A stretch of DNA of 64,000 nt, taken from contig CM023539.1 in assembly GCA_013350335.1 (NCBI GenBank), forward strand, positions 38,488,631 through 38,552,630, written 5' to 3'. Shown one piece after another: positions 50,801 to 56,400 of this stretch. The stretch is from Chimonanthus salicifolius. Lineage: Eukaryota; Streptophyta; Magnoliopsida; Laurales; Calycanthaceae. The notes beneath the pieces were generated by a model, which was given only the letters and a program-made list of their open reading frames with translations, searched no databases and was not told where the DNA came from. Each line of letters opens with the position of its first letter. Position 1 is the stretch's first letter. The translations under genes and the position numbers were made by a program.

Positions 50801-53800
50801 TGTGAAACAACTATGCACTTTACATTTTTTCTGGTGTATTACCCTATAATTCACCCTGTAATGGTTGGTGACTCTGGGGAAAGATGCTTTCTAAATATTT
50901 TGAGGTTTTAGTACAACAAGCTTGCTTGTCCATCCAAATAAGTTTTGTTTACAACCCAACATTTTATTCTCCGCTTGATCCCATCTCAAACCAAGTTCCA
51001 TTGTGATCTTCCCAACTATACCTATAACGACCCGTCCCGCCTAGCACAATATTGTCCGCTTTGGGCCTAAACTCCGGGCCCGCACATATGCTCCATGTTT
51101 TGCGGAAACTTTGTCGGATTCCCAATAGAATTTCCAGGTGTTTATTGAACATTGACATTTTAGGTTTTTCCCGTGTGTGAGATAGAGATCCTTTTGTGAA
51201 TGAGATTGATAATTATAAAAAAAAAAAAAAAACTCACTTGCTCATTTCGTGGTGGATCATGAAGTGTCGGTAACACGGGTTTGTCGCAGGGCAGGACGTG
51301 ACAATACCCATCCCATCCTCTATCACACACGTACTTGTACACACATGAGCACACACACACTCGGACACACACTCACATGGTTGGGTTTTAGTCAATCCTA
51401 AAACAGCCCAACATTTTCACGTGGGTTTCGGTTAAGCCAAGTTAAAATGTTATTTTCCCAACTAATACCATCCTGAACTCTCTGTCAAATGAAACCCTCA
51501 TGTAATCCTATTCAGTATTGTACTACTTTTGGTCCTTAAGGAAGAACTCCATACTATTGGAGCTACACAAATTTGACTGTTTTCTTCATGTTAAATAAGT
51601 GTACTTGCAGTAATATAAAGTCATGATGTACATTAAATGTGTAACCCGAAAGATAACATATTATATTCCAAATTACATAAGAAAATGCTTGACATATACT
51701 GGTCAAATAGATATGATCCCAGCTGATTTTCGATGAGTTCAATCTTAAAATGGATAGCTATCCTTCTGATATTTGGCATGCATTTCCATAGGAGTATCAG
51801 CAATTTTTGCATTTTAAGTTTGTCAAGGCCAGAGAGATCCACCTTGTTCAAGTTGTTCTGATCAATCTCCAATACCCTTCCCAATCTTTGGCCTATGAGA
51901 TGAAAGACCCCATCTGAAGGCTGGATTGGAAATGTGGAATACAATAGTGGACGAACACCATTTTGCTAGGAATGAGGCCATAAGGCATCTGCACCTCTAG
52001 GGACAGAAAAAGCTCTTTCCAAGAATACCCACTCTGCTTCTTTATCTTCCCTGTTGTCTTTGGTTGAACATAGATTGGAACAATTATCTGCCAGTAAGTG
52101 TGCCTCACAACCGTCCAATCCTTGATTCCGAATGAAAAATCTCCCCCATGCCGGCATTAGGAACGACCTTCAACCAGTCAAGAAAAGAGGCCTTCAGCCA
52201 TAGCAAATTCCTTTCCAGACGCATCTATTGTAATAAGACCAGCTTCTCACACTTCCCTCTTCTCCCATTTATCTAAGGTCAGCATAACAATTGCCATAAC
52301 TTCCACCCACCTTTGACCAGCCCTCCTTTCTTCCACTTAAATGACTTCTCCTTGTATACCTCTGTTCTTAATACCTGCAATAACTTCCCCTTGGGCAATA
52401 GCTACTTTTCACTCATCTCTCGTGGATCTTATTTTCTATACTATCAAGATCTTGATTCCATGAGCAGCTTCATTTAATGTTTTAACTGCTTGAGAAGCCT
52501 GGTTTATAGATCACATCCTAACATGTCGAAGTTGGTCCGAGGATCTCCCTAGATGATTCATTCCTTTCGGTCCGGTTTCTCTCGGGGTTCTGTCGAATTT
52601 TCGAGCCAGTTCGTGAAGGATTTATTTGTTTAGAAGGTGGAGGTATAGTGATGTAGGACAGGGGATAGGGTAACCCTAAATGCCCAATGTGGTTATGAAA
52701 GATCAAAAAGGATGAAAATAATGCACCATAAATCTGAAATAGACTGAAATTAAAATTCCAATTAATTAATATGAAATTTACCACACATAATCTTGCAAAT
52801 ACTTAGAATCTAATCAATCCTGAAGAAGCCTGGGGTCAAATGGTCAAGGTTTGGCCACGGGTATTGAATGGGTTGATCAGCTGGACACATGGGCACATGG
52901 GTTATAAGATGGGATAAGTAAGGGTCACGTGGGGTTAATGGATCATAGGGTAAACACGATAATAACTGAGAGGGATACATACGAAAAGAAGGAAATGAGG
53001 AGAAGGGCTTGCAACAGGTCATATGGGTTACGGTTCACCGGCAATGGCAATAGGAAGGGCTACAAGGGTTACGGCAGGGCCAACTGTCTTCCACAGGAAG
53101 AGGCGGCAAGGGAGGAGGGACCTTAGAAAGGGGCGAATGCGTAGAGATGGTCGCAAGTGGTGACAGATGTCGGAGGAACCCCAAAGGAGGCTGCGGCAGC
53201 CAGATGTGGGGCCTAGGAAGGAGCGGCAGCCAGACGGAAGGCAGCTAGGGTGGTGGTGACAAGGTAGGGAGGGAACCTGACAGTTAACAACAACAAAGGA
53301 GGGGATAAAGAGGGTTCACGGCAGCAAGAGATGGCTTTTGGGAAGGAAACGAATGCACAGGGTGGGATCTTAAGGGTGACGACAATGGTTTCAAACAAAG
53401 ATGAAAGGAGAAAAGGGAAGAGAGAGAGAAATGGAGATAGATAGAAGGGTACCTGGGTATGAGGAAGAAGCTTCTCGCCTTTTGTTGGCTTCTCGCCGTG
53501 GCTTCTTGTTGTCTTCAAATTCTCACCTAAGTTCCATGGTTTCTCACCAAAGAGGTAGGTGCATGAGATCAGCGAATTTTTATCTTACTCAATCGACATT
53601 GTCCTCCTCAATGAGGACTACATCTTATTTATAATAAACCCACTATAACAATGACCAAAATACCCCTAGTTACAAAATGACTAAAATACTTGCAAATAAA
53701 CTAAAAAAAAACATCAACAAATAAATAATAAAATAAAATATGATAAATCATATGCTCCACATCACATAGGTAGGCGTTAAACCCGATCTTACCCTTCATC

Positions 53801-54831
53801 AGCTTGATTTTATGTTTAATATCATCTTTGATGAAAGCTTTTTGGCCCACCCCATCGGCAATGATTGATCCTAGGTGCACCTTGTAAAGAGTATTGAACC
53901 TTATTACAAGATGGTCTATTCATACAACATTTAATTGGATGATCGTAGTTGATAATATGATGATATAATTGCAACTTGACTTTTGGAGGCTTGTATTTAA
54001 CTTGATGAAGGGTTGTTGCTGTATTTGTGTTCTGGCTGCCTAGGATCCATATAGGCTTTTGGTGTTATTATTATTTTTGGAAAAAAAATCAGGCTTCATT
54101 TCTGCTGCTTATTGTTTAGTCTGCAGTTTCTGGTGTGAGTAAATATTGTCAGGAAAACTTTTCTTTTCTTGTAAATGTCCATTTTGCATCTTATATAAGA
54201 AACATAACTGCAGGGACGAGGAATCCAAAGGAACTTTATTGCAGATGCTGCTTCAAAGGTAAGCTTGTTACCCGTCCTATTCAGCATGAGATCTGACAAT
54301 GACTCAATTGCAAGATGTCAATACTTGGTTTTTGGGTTTGACTTACTTGGTGATCGATTTTTTTACCTTGTCCTCGAATGAATCCAAACCAACTCGTTTG
54401 AGTACACATGGTTTTTATAACCTGTTAAATTCATGTCACTTAAGAGAAGTTGAAGTCGATGTTCATATTGGGACTGTTGCAGTTGCCGCTGCTCCGGACA
54501 GTAGCATTAGATCTATGTGACGCTGTTGAAGGAGGTTTTGAAAGCCCGAGTGTAAGTAATAGAGGACCATGTCCTGTTTATTAGCATTTCCTAGCAGTTC
54601 CAAAGCGTTCATAATACTAAACATGGAAAATGATTTACTAGTTTATATCTGCCTCAGTCTGCAGACAGGTTCTTTTTGACTACCGTGAAGATTGCAAGTT
54701 GCAAAACTCATAAATGTGCATTCCAGCTTCAAAATTCAGAAGGTGATAGGAGGATGGTGCACAAGCAAACAATTGTCCAAGAATGGTGTAGCAAGGAACT
54801 GAGGACTACAATAGTGAAAGAACGGGTATAA
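4877..54831 (+). CDS. FBL11: BTB/BACK-like LRR protein, FBL11-type, 18 exons, 5' partial
   Basis: Exons read from splice sites and protein continuity: 4877-4927, 5720-5840, 10486-10627, 10739-10788, 16418-16506, 16585-16693, 22931-22967, 28642-28793, 29500-30028, 30651-30932, 31032-31177, 32330-32698, 33136-33379, 33695-33750, 50339-50419, 54214-54258, 54483-54551, 54658-54831. Every intron is GT..AG, every phase matches, and no stop occurs before TAA at 54829-54831. The product has the end of a BTB domain, a BACK-like helical part, then many LRRs of the F-box-like type (e.g. [31 protein letters not shown]). This order matches what I recall of plant 'BTB/POZ domain-containing protein FBL11', a presumed substrate adaptor for a CUL3 ubiquitin ligase (family knowledge, not shown here). 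The exon(s) for the start of BTB were not found in 1-4876. About 914 codons are present; I recall a family length of roughly 900-1000. Introns total 47.2 kb, the largest 16.6 kb. Confidence 0.9.
5885..6245 (-). mobile_element. 5'-truncated L1-like LINE, 3' end
   Basis: On the minus strand 6240-6070 encodes the end of the LINE RNase H domain ([20 protein letters not shown]) followed by AT-rich 3' sequence ending in a poly(A)-like run at 5885-5900 (poly-T on +). Confidence 0.6.
6608..6785. repeat. Long inverted repeat, hairpin MITE candidate
   Basis: Arms of about 70 bp (roughly 6608-6680 and 6715-6785) are near-complementary, e.g. CTCAATTTCCAACCACTTGA against the inverted copy near 6735-6755. 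The loop is about 40 bp. A diverged relative is at 57468-57600. No clear target duplication was found. Confidence 0.55.
7640..9250 (+). mobile_element. RTE-like LINE reverse transcriptase relic
   Basis: Broken + frames give [20 protein letters not shown] and [17 protein letters not shown] before the [14 protein letters not shown] and [12 protein letters not shown] in the RT fingers; and [18 protein letters not shown] in the palm with the catalytic Asp of 'FIDL.KA.DR'. This wording is characteristic of plant RTE-clade elements rather than L1. Many stops and frameshifts. A TRIM (8402-8912) splits the finger region. Confidence 0.75.
8402..8912 (-). mobile_element. TRIM copy A, two LTRs, minus strand
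   Basis: LTRs at 8402-8615 and 8717-8912 (+ strand TGTAA...TATTACA). The short internal part holds, on the minus strand, a primer-binding site TGGTATCAGAGA complementary to initiator tRNA-Met and a purine tract AAGGGGGTGGAT before the 3' LTR. Target duplication GTATT (8397-8401) / ATATT (8913-8917), 4 of 5. Removing one copy restores the reading frame of the RTE RT around it. TATA-like CTTATAAGAGGG lies in each LTR. Confidence 0.85.
9375..9975 (-). pseudogene. L1-like LINE RT C-terminal fragment
   Basis: Minus strand reads [20 protein letters not shown] then [20 protein letters not shown] (9952-9716) and, in the next frame, [18 protein letters not shown] and [20 protein letters not shown] (9752-9500). 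A frameshift separates the two. 5' and 3' ends are missing. Confidence 0.75.
10486..16693 (+). CDS. FBL11: FBL11 exons 3-6: BACK-like linker region
   Basis: Exon 10486-10627 starts [18 protein letters not shown] and runs to [11 protein letters not shown]. Exon 10739-10788 gives [16 protein letters not shown]; its donor is GTGGGT at 10789, since the alternative GT at 10793 breaks the frame with the next exon. Exon 16418-16506 gives [17 protein letters not shown] and HPHLTVD. Exon 16585-16693 begins by completing a Ser codon and reads [17 protein letters not shown]. The pattern 'HP.LTV.SE..L..ALL.W' is characteristic of BACK/Kelch-type linkers after BTB domains. The 5.6-kb intron between 10789 and 16417 is filled with LINE and LTR relics, while the introns at 10628-10738 and 16507-16584 are only 111 and 78 nt. 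Confidence 0.87.
10870..11380. other. Intronic stretch, nothing recognised
   Basis: Start of the 5.6-kb intron after exon 4. No protein similarity, RNA gene or repeat seen. Confidence 0.5.
11380..11610 (+). pseudogene. LINE ORF1-like RRM fragment
   Basis: The + frame reads [20 protein letters not shown] then [10 protein letters not shown] and later [10 protein letters not shown], resembling an RNA-recognition motif (RNP2-like LVVENL, RNP1-like KAFTFV). Plant L1 and related elements often carry an RRM at the start of ORF1; a decayed host RRM gene is possible but the TE context argues against it. Confidence 0.45.
11690..12960 (-). mobile_element. 5'-truncated L1-like LINE (zf-RVT, RNase H, 3' end)
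   Basis: Minus strand: near 12720-12640 a Cys-rich motif [20 protein letters not shown] (zf-RVT); near 12270-11870 RNase H-type pieces including the sequence before '...[14 protein letters not shown]'-like residues; and an AT-rich 3' end at 11690-11720. Disrupted by stops. Confidence 0.6.
12967..14956 (-). mobile_element. Non-autonomous LTR retroelement, minus strand
   Basis: Direct repeats at 12967-13159 and 14816-14956 start TGTAGAAAGTT and share CCCAATATTTAGGGATCCTA; the first ends GTCAACA. On the minus strand a primer-binding site TGGTATCGAG abuts the LTR at 14815, and a purine tract GAGGGAG precedes the other at about 13165. The 1.65-kb interior shows no gag, RT or integrase that I recognise. 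The second LTR lacks its last ~50 bp. Confidence 0.65.
14227..14251 (+). repeat. Poly-G run (25 nt)
   Basis: Uninterrupted G run inside the non-autonomous LTR element. A second T16G17 run is at 15495-15527. Length may be uncertain because such runs are hard to sequence. Confidence 0.8.
14960..15960 (+). pseudogene. LINE ORF1 remnant
   Basis: The + strand reads [11 protein letters not shown] then [13 protein letters not shown] near 14960-15050, the 'W..V.G.P...W....F..IG...G' pattern found in plant L1 ORF1 (DUF4283-type) proteins. Beyond about 15150 it decays; no zinc knuckle is clear. Confidence 0.5.
16793..17083 (+). CDS. Unidentified ORF remnant in FBL11 intron 6
   Basis: A 96-residue open frame with protein-like composition: [20 protein letters not shown] then [20 protein letters not shown] and [20 protein letters not shown]. 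After a one-base shift at 17080 a possible continuation reads [19 protein letters not shown] before a GT. I do not recognise a family. It does not fit between exons 6 and 7 of FBL11 in phase with family knowledge. It may be an exon-like relic captured by a transposon, or chance. Confidence 0.25.
   Translation: MPSYIIHGCSSMKWLKSRSTDVGKDQRILGHLFSSHNLPFTSEGQSAVFGRKVTAITDLPANSKSYVKQFPDRESELIAIICQFFPTNAVDINQAF
17190..17467 (-). repeat. LTR-like relic related to the solo LTR at 39718-39973
   Basis: Shares GGAGCCAATC..GGTGGCTAAA, ATCAATTACAAT, and a final GGGACCC/GTCTCACAA with 39718-39973. Boundaries are eroded and no target duplication was seen. Confidence 0.4.
17480..18940 (+). mobile_element. 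Copia relic I: RT, RNase H, PPT and 3' LTR
   Basis: RT pieces [20 protein letters not shown] and, after a stop, [15 protein letters not shown] (catalytic YVDD, near 17750) and [20 protein letters not shown]; RNase H piece [20 protein letters not shown] (near 18295). A purine tract AGGGGGAG at 18678-18686 precedes an LTR starting TGTAAATG at 18689, with TATA-like CAATATATATG near 18818. The LTR end is unclear, perhaps 18930-18940. 5' half of the element is missing. Confidence 0.75.
18945..20523 (+). mobile_element. Copia relic II: RT, RNase H, PPT and part of 3' LTR
   Basis: RT start [15 protein letters not shown] with KWVF near 18985-19040, then [20 protein letters not shown] (19265) and [14 protein letters not shown] (19465, YVDD intact) and [14 protein letters not shown]. 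RNase H end reads [15 protein letters not shown] and [15 protein letters not shown] (20190-20280). Purine tract AGGGGGAG at 20420-20427, LTR start TGTTGTAAT at 20428. The LTR is interrupted by TRIM B and resumes at 21083. Several stops. Confidence 0.75.
20524..21077 (-). mobile_element. TRIM copy B, two LTRs, minus strand
   Basis: LTRs 20524-20753 and 20846-21077, internal part about 92 bp with a degenerate minus-strand primer-binding site TGGTACAGAGCAC. Perfect 5-bp target duplication ATGCA at 20519-20523 and 21078-21082. The first LTR start is mutated (TCTAGTGACC for TGTAATGACC). It sits in the 3' LTR of copia relic II, so it is younger than that element. Confidence 0.88.
21405..22165 (-). 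mobile_element. 5'-truncated L1-like LINE with RNase H
   Basis: Minus strand 21986-21579 reads [20 protein letters not shown] (RNase H with the first catalytic Asp), [11 protein letters not shown] (Glu), [16 protein letters not shown] (Asp), and [20 protein letters not shown]. The 3' tail ends in a poly(A)-like run (poly-T at 21410-21417). Little decay in the RNase H frame suggests a fairly recent insertion. Confidence 0.75.
22180..22374 (+). mobile_element. tRNA-derived SINE
   Basis: Pol III promoter: box A-like GGTTGGCCTGACGG (22190-22203) and box B GGTTCGATTC (22236-22245), a tRNA-unrelated body, and an A-rich tail at 22362-22373. Target duplication CTTAATTTCATC (22168-22179) / CTTAGTTTCATC (22375-22386), 11 of 12. 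A truncated tail of the same SINE occurs at 22690-22724 in a duplicated copy. Confidence 0.85.
22495..22531 (+). pseudogene. Dead duplicate of FBL11 exon 7
   Basis: The 37-nt sequence differs from the functional exon at three positions (Arg to Leu and Ala to Thr among the changes) and keeps a GTATAA donor. The AG that should precede it has become AT: GAGCAT here against GAACAG at 22925-22930. Flanking intron sequence of about 265 bp is duplicated with it. Because the exon is 37 nt, splicing in both copies would shift the reading frame, so loss of the acceptor is what keeps the gene readable (inference). Confidence 0.8.
22690..22724 (+). repeat. Duplicated SINE tail fragment
   Basis: GACTGGACACCTTCGGTCAT followed by an A-run matches the end of the SINE at 22345-22373. 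It marks a breakpoint of the local duplication. Confidence 0.7.
22931..22967 (+). CDS. FBL11: FBL11 exon 7 (37 nt, functional copy)
   Basis: A 37-nt micro-exon between acceptor TCTTGAACAG and donor GTATGA. It codes [12 protein letters not shown] plus one base of a Gly codon that the next exon (28642) completes as GGC. The phase is 0 on entry and 1 on exit, exactly what exons 6 and 8 require. It lies in a duplicated segment; the other copy at 22495-22531 has lost its acceptor. Confidence 0.85.
23163..24330. mobile_element. Inverted-repeat element with GGTTCGAAAA-type ends
   Basis: Left arm near 23163-23232 (AACCATAGTTTAAAAAAG ... AAGTCAACTCAACTC) is similar, inverted, to the right arm near 24262-24330 (GAGTTGACTTGACTT ... 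TTCGAACCATGTTG). The interior is non-coding and contains a smaller CGGGT-rich element. Probably a non-autonomous DNA transposon; class not determined. Confidence 0.4.
23256..23572. mobile_element. CGGGT-rich MITE candidate, hAT-like
   Basis: Ends AGGGGTGAAACTCG and CGATTTCAGCCCTGA are imperfect inverted repeats. The body is built from CGGGT/ACCCG runs. Flanks AACTGGGT (23248-23255) and AATCGGGT (23573-23580) agree at 6 of 8, as expected of an old 8-bp hAT duplication, but the exact border is ambiguous. Confidence 0.45.
24470..28385 (+). mobile_element. L1-like LINE with poly(A) tail, internally deleted
   Basis: A presumptive ORF1 region (to about 25500) is followed by endonuclease ([18 protein letters not shown] at 25521; [14 protein letters not shown]), RT ([20 protein letters not shown] then [13 protein letters not shown] near 26690-26780), zf-RVT-like [20 protein letters not shown] (frame near 27800) and a 3' end with AATAAA (28353-28358) and poly(A) at 28370-28385. 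The RT palm is largely absent, so a deletion lies near 27000-27110. Many stops. Confidence 0.75.
28496..28522. repeat. Perfect 27-bp palindrome
   Basis: Arms TACATGTGTCAGA and TCTGACACATGTA around one T. It lies 120 bp before exon 8. Function unknown. Confidence 0.7.
28642..30028 (+). CDS. FBL11: FBL11 exons 8-9: start of LRR region
   Basis: Exon 28642-28793 (acceptor TTTTTGCAG, donor GTAATA) reads [20 protein letters not shown] and ends RIRITEYSE. Exon 29500-30028 is the longest exon (529 nt); it starts [19 protein letters not shown], the first clear LRR. Later segments are [17 protein letters not shown] and [16 protein letters not shown], then [13 protein letters not shown], ending [10 protein letters not shown]. 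The donor is GTAAGA at 30029. Confidence 0.88.
30651..33750 (+). CDS. FBL11: FBL11 exons 10-14: LRR region
   Basis: Exons 30651-30932, 31032-31177, 32330-32698, 33136-33379 and 33695-33750. Segments in order include [118 protein letters not shown], and [12 protein letters not shown]. Leucine spacing fits cysteine-containing LRRs of F-box-like proteins. Introns here are short (99-1,152 nt); the 1.15-kb intron carries a short LINE 3' end near 32080-32230. After 33750 comes the 16.6-kb intron. Confidence 0.88.
32075..32235 (-). mobile_element. L1-like LINE 3' end fragment
   Basis: Minus strand ends ATTAGTAAAACATTACTGG then a poly(A)-like run (poly-T at 32080-32087), matching the style of the other LINE 3' ends here. 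No coding part remains. Inside FBL11 intron 11. Confidence 0.4.
33751..34340. other. Start of 16.6-kb intron, nothing recognised
   Basis: AT-rich intronic DNA after exon 14 up to the first LINE; no protein, RNA or repeat signal noted. Confidence 0.5.
34340..37500 (+). mobile_element. L1-like LINE (RT to RNase H), 5'-truncated
   Basis: Decayed RT pieces [11 protein letters not shown] and [16 protein letters not shown] (34620-34740) and [15 protein letters not shown] (34945; the FADD-type catalytic motif reads FVDK here). Then LEKLQ and [19 protein letters not shown] (35400), and RNase [21 protein letters not shown] (36470). RNase H resumes after an insertion as [12 protein letters not shown] (37105) and ends [20 protein letters not shown]. 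The 3' end is near 37497. Confidence 0.75.
36660..37085 (+). mobile_element. LTR plus primer-binding site fragment nested in LINE RNase H
   Basis: Interrupts the RNase H frame between GLGSGR and LIIEGDS. It contains TATA-like CTATAAATATAAATG (about 36825), an LTR end TTATTCAACA and directly after it TGGTATCAGCCAGA (36891), a tRNA-Met-type primer-binding site. No second LTR, so the insert is a truncated or rearranged LTR element. Confidence 0.6.
38533..38771 (+). mobile_element. TRIM-family solo LTR C
   Basis: TGTAATACCCC...GGGGCGTTGCA, same layout as the TRIM LTRs including TTTTGGGAGCAACCTTGGG. Target duplication GTTTA (38528-38532) / GTTTC (38772-38776), 4 of 5. More diverged than the others. 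Confidence 0.75.
39086..39557 (-). mobile_element. TRIM copy D, two LTRs, minus strand
   Basis: LTRs 39086-39280 and 39363-39557 (195 bp each). Minus-strand primer-binding site TGGTATCAGAACATG and purine tract AAGGGAGGTAGAT in an 82-bp interior. Perfect target duplication CTGAC at 39081-39085 and 39558-39562. TATA-like TATATAAATGG in the LTR. Confidence 0.9.
39718..39973 (-). mobile_element. Solo LTR, 256 bp
   Basis: Minus strand starts TGTTGTGGGACCC. Flanks ACGAT (39713-39717) and AGGAT (39974-39978) agree at 4 of 5. Related sequence at 17190-17467. Confidence 0.55.
41354..41553 (+). mobile_element. TRIM-family solo LTR E
   Basis: TGTAATACCCC...GTCGTTACG, 200 bp, with GTCCCACATTGG, a TATA box at 41415-41422 and TTTGGGAGCAACAGTGGGTT. 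Perfect target duplication TAGAA at 41349-41353 and 41554-41558. Inserted in the LINE RT about 20 bp from the FADD codons. Confidence 0.9.
41415..41422 (+). promoter_or_regulatory. TATA box of TRIM LTR
   Basis: TATATAAG about 60 bp into the LTR; the equivalent site is kept in copies D and F (TATATAAATGG-like on the minus strand) and as TTATAAGAG in A and B. Likely the pol II core promoter of the element. Confidence 0.6.
41787..45487 (+). mobile_element. Giant solo LTR, 3.7 kb
   Basis: Starts TGTAATACCCCGATCC and ends CGAGGCGTGACA, flanked by a perfect target duplication GTTTT (41782-41786, 45488-45492). No gag or pol frame inside. Such long LTRs with TGTAATACCCC starts are typical of chromovirus (Del/Tekay-like) gypsy elements; assignment is from family knowledge. 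Confidence 0.75.
43980..44240 (+). repeat. Imperfect GCATG-rich tandem repeats in the solo LTR
   Basis: Units like ATGCATG.GGTTCATGCTA followed by GTATGTGTTAT recur about three times. A second set at 44518-44605 repeats GGGTTGAGTGGGATACC three times. Confidence 0.6.
46509..46517 (+). promoter_or_regulatory. TATA box of LTR-like insertion
   Basis: TATAAATAG, followed by GAGGTTGATATTCAATG, in the 2.7-kb LTR-like sequence. TRIM F inserted about 70 bp downstream. Confidence 0.5.
46589..47077 (-). mobile_element. TRIM copy F, two LTRs, minus strand
   Basis: LTRs 46589-46783 and 46883-47077 (195 bp each), interior about 99 bp. Minus-strand primer-binding region reads TAGTATCAGAGCATG (one base off TGGTATCAGAGC) and the purine tract is AAAGGGGGTACAT. 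Target duplication AGAAA (46584-46588) / AGAGA (47078-47082), 4 of 5. Closest to copy D. Confidence 0.87.
49385..50338. other. Intron end, LTR-like relic suspected
   Basis: No coding similarity. TTATAAATAAGGAGGAGAGC at about 49918-49937 looks like a TATA box with downstream leader of an LTR, and TGTAATGTAAGTAGC at 49851 could be near an LTR start; no matching second copy or target duplication. Confidence 0.3.
50339..54831 (+). CDS. FBL11: FBL11 exons 15-18: last LRRs, C terminus and stop
   Basis: Exon 50339-50419 (acceptor TTCGTCAG) reads [20 protein letters not shown] then DLLLRHN. Exon 54214-54258 is [15 protein letters not shown]. Exon 54483-54551 is [20 protein letters not shown] then SPS. 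Exon 54658-54831 opens [20 protein letters not shown] and ends TIVKERV before TAA. Two further AGs just downstream of 54658 give out-of-frame exons, so 54658 is preferred. Homology of the last three short exons to the FBL11 C terminus is from memory of the family. Confidence 0.86.
51023..51085 (-). repeat. TRIM LTR fragment G
   Basis: TATAACGACCCGTCCCGCC then GCACAATATTGTCCGCTTTG matches one end of the TRIM LTR; the match stops at CCCGCAC near 51085. Confidence 0.75.
51640..52500 (-). pseudogene. LINE ORF1 remnant
   Basis: Minus strand: [20 protein letters not shown] (about 52030-51970) and [20 protein letters not shown] (51905-51845), the same pattern as the ORF1 at 38190-38240. Truncated on both sides. 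Confidence 0.55.
52500..54213. other. Intron 15 remainder, nothing recognised
   Basis: Contains a purine-rich stretch (53100-53460, GGAGG/GGCAGC-rich) and AT-rich DNA; no gene seen. A decayed LTR is possible around 53560-53760 but not supported. Confidence 0.4.
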
Positions 54832-56238
54832 TGTCCGCAAGTCTGCAATGCATGTGTGCAGCGTGATGAGGTTTATTGAATATTTGGTTTTTCATTCACA
54901 TTACCCAGTACCTGCCTTGCATTTCTTGTTTATCTCATGCTCAGGTAGTATCTCCACTATTCTTCATATGAAGCCAACGTTTCCATTCATCAGGTAGAGC
55001 CATGTTAAATGACTGGTGGTTCAGCTCACCTGGTCTGTCATATTTTCCATTAAATATTTTTTGTTTCTCTTTCTATGAAGTGAAAGAGGCATTAACCAAG
55101 GGGAGTTTCTCTTTCTATGAGGGAAAATGCTAAATATACCTAGGAATTTACCCTTATTTTTACCTGGTGATGTTGCAGCTCCTTTGAATATTTTTTATCG
55201 CTTTTGAAAGACTAATCAATTGTAAGTTGCCACTTCTGTAAGATGTAAAAAGGTATATATATATATATATGGTAAATGCCATGATGATGATGTCCATCTT
55301 ATTGTAATTATGATGTCATTGTGCAGTCCACTTATTAATGTAAACAGACCAAGTTGAGTTGAGCTAACCTTAGCTGAAAGTCAGCTCGATACTCCTTTTG
55401 TTGAGCTGGACTAGAGTTTGTTCTCTTTGAGCCTAATTGAGGTTGGTTTCATGACAATTTAAATTATGAGCCATTTTTTGGGCCAATATCTATAATAAGT
55501 TGATCATTCGCACACTAGGGCATGGTATAGTGTGTCCCACACCCCTTTATGGGGCCTACTATCCTTGTGCTGGGTCCTTGGGAAAGATATTTGCATGGAG
55601 ATGAGGTCCACTAAACATAACTTTAATTAAATCAATCAAATTATGTTTTTATCAATCATAAAATTTTAAAACTTAAAAATAAATTAAAGTGATCAAAATT
55701 TGAATAATCGAAAAGCATTGTTGGATTGATCCAATTAAAGTGATCTTTGGTGAACCTCATATTAAAGCAAAGTTCTTTTAAATGGACCATTACATGATAT
55801 TAAGGTGGGTGGGTCTCAAATGATTATGCCACACTCCATATGAATGCCACACGCCATATGTTCAGGCCCTATAATTCTAGCATCCATTAGCAAAATTTGA
55901 AATTTTAAAATATAGCACTTTATATAAAAGGCCTTTCTTTTAACTATCAATTTTATCATAAAATTGGAGAGCAATTTCCACAATTTCATCAAAAAAAATT
56001 TCATTTTCATCACTTGGGTTAATTGGCCTTAGATGTCCTAACCAACCGTGCTTGTAGAATACTTGTAATCATCAAATTAAAACAATTTTTTTATCATTGC
56101 AAAATTTTATGAAGTCATTCATATGATTTATTTATTTATTTTTGAATTTACATGTGGAAAATTATGGGGAAACATTTGGCGACGTAAACAATAAGAACTC
56201 AGATATGGTGGCTTTATTTTGGACTCTTTTTATAAGAA
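54832..56238. other. FBL11 3' flank and intergenic DNA
   Basis: The first few hundred bases after TAA are presumably 3' UTR; no decisive poly(A) signal is apparent. A (TA)n run is at 55254-55270. No other feature. Confidence 0.5.
55254..55270 (+). repeat. (TA)n microsatellite
   Basis: Seventeen bases of alternating TA downstream of FBL11. Confidence 0.9.
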
Positions 56239-56400
56239 CATCTAGTTCAATTGGTAGAGGTTCATTGTTGTAGCTTACAAATTATGATTTCAGATCTCAT
56301 GGGTGTTAGATAGGTAATTGACTCATAGAAGATTATTTGTTAAATCCAAATATAAATGTCAAACTCTTGATTAATGAAATAAATGACTTAATAATAATGA
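56239..56400 (+). mobile_element. Degraded tRNA-like SINE candidate
   Basis: Box A TAGTTCAATTGG (56243-56254) and box B-like GATTTCAGATC (56286-56296) at tRNA-like spacing. The intervening sequence does not fold as a proper tRNA and box B has lost consensus bases. No clear A-tail or target duplication. Confidence 0.4.

Noticed and set aside
53100..53640. Purine-rich frames at 52929-53126 and 53401-53634 as genes
   Set aside because: Composition-driven open frames without motifs, inside FBL11 intron 15.
54661..54669. Alternative acceptors for the last exon at 54665 and 54669
   Set aside because: Both are out of frame with exon 17; 54658 gives SADRFF in phase 0.
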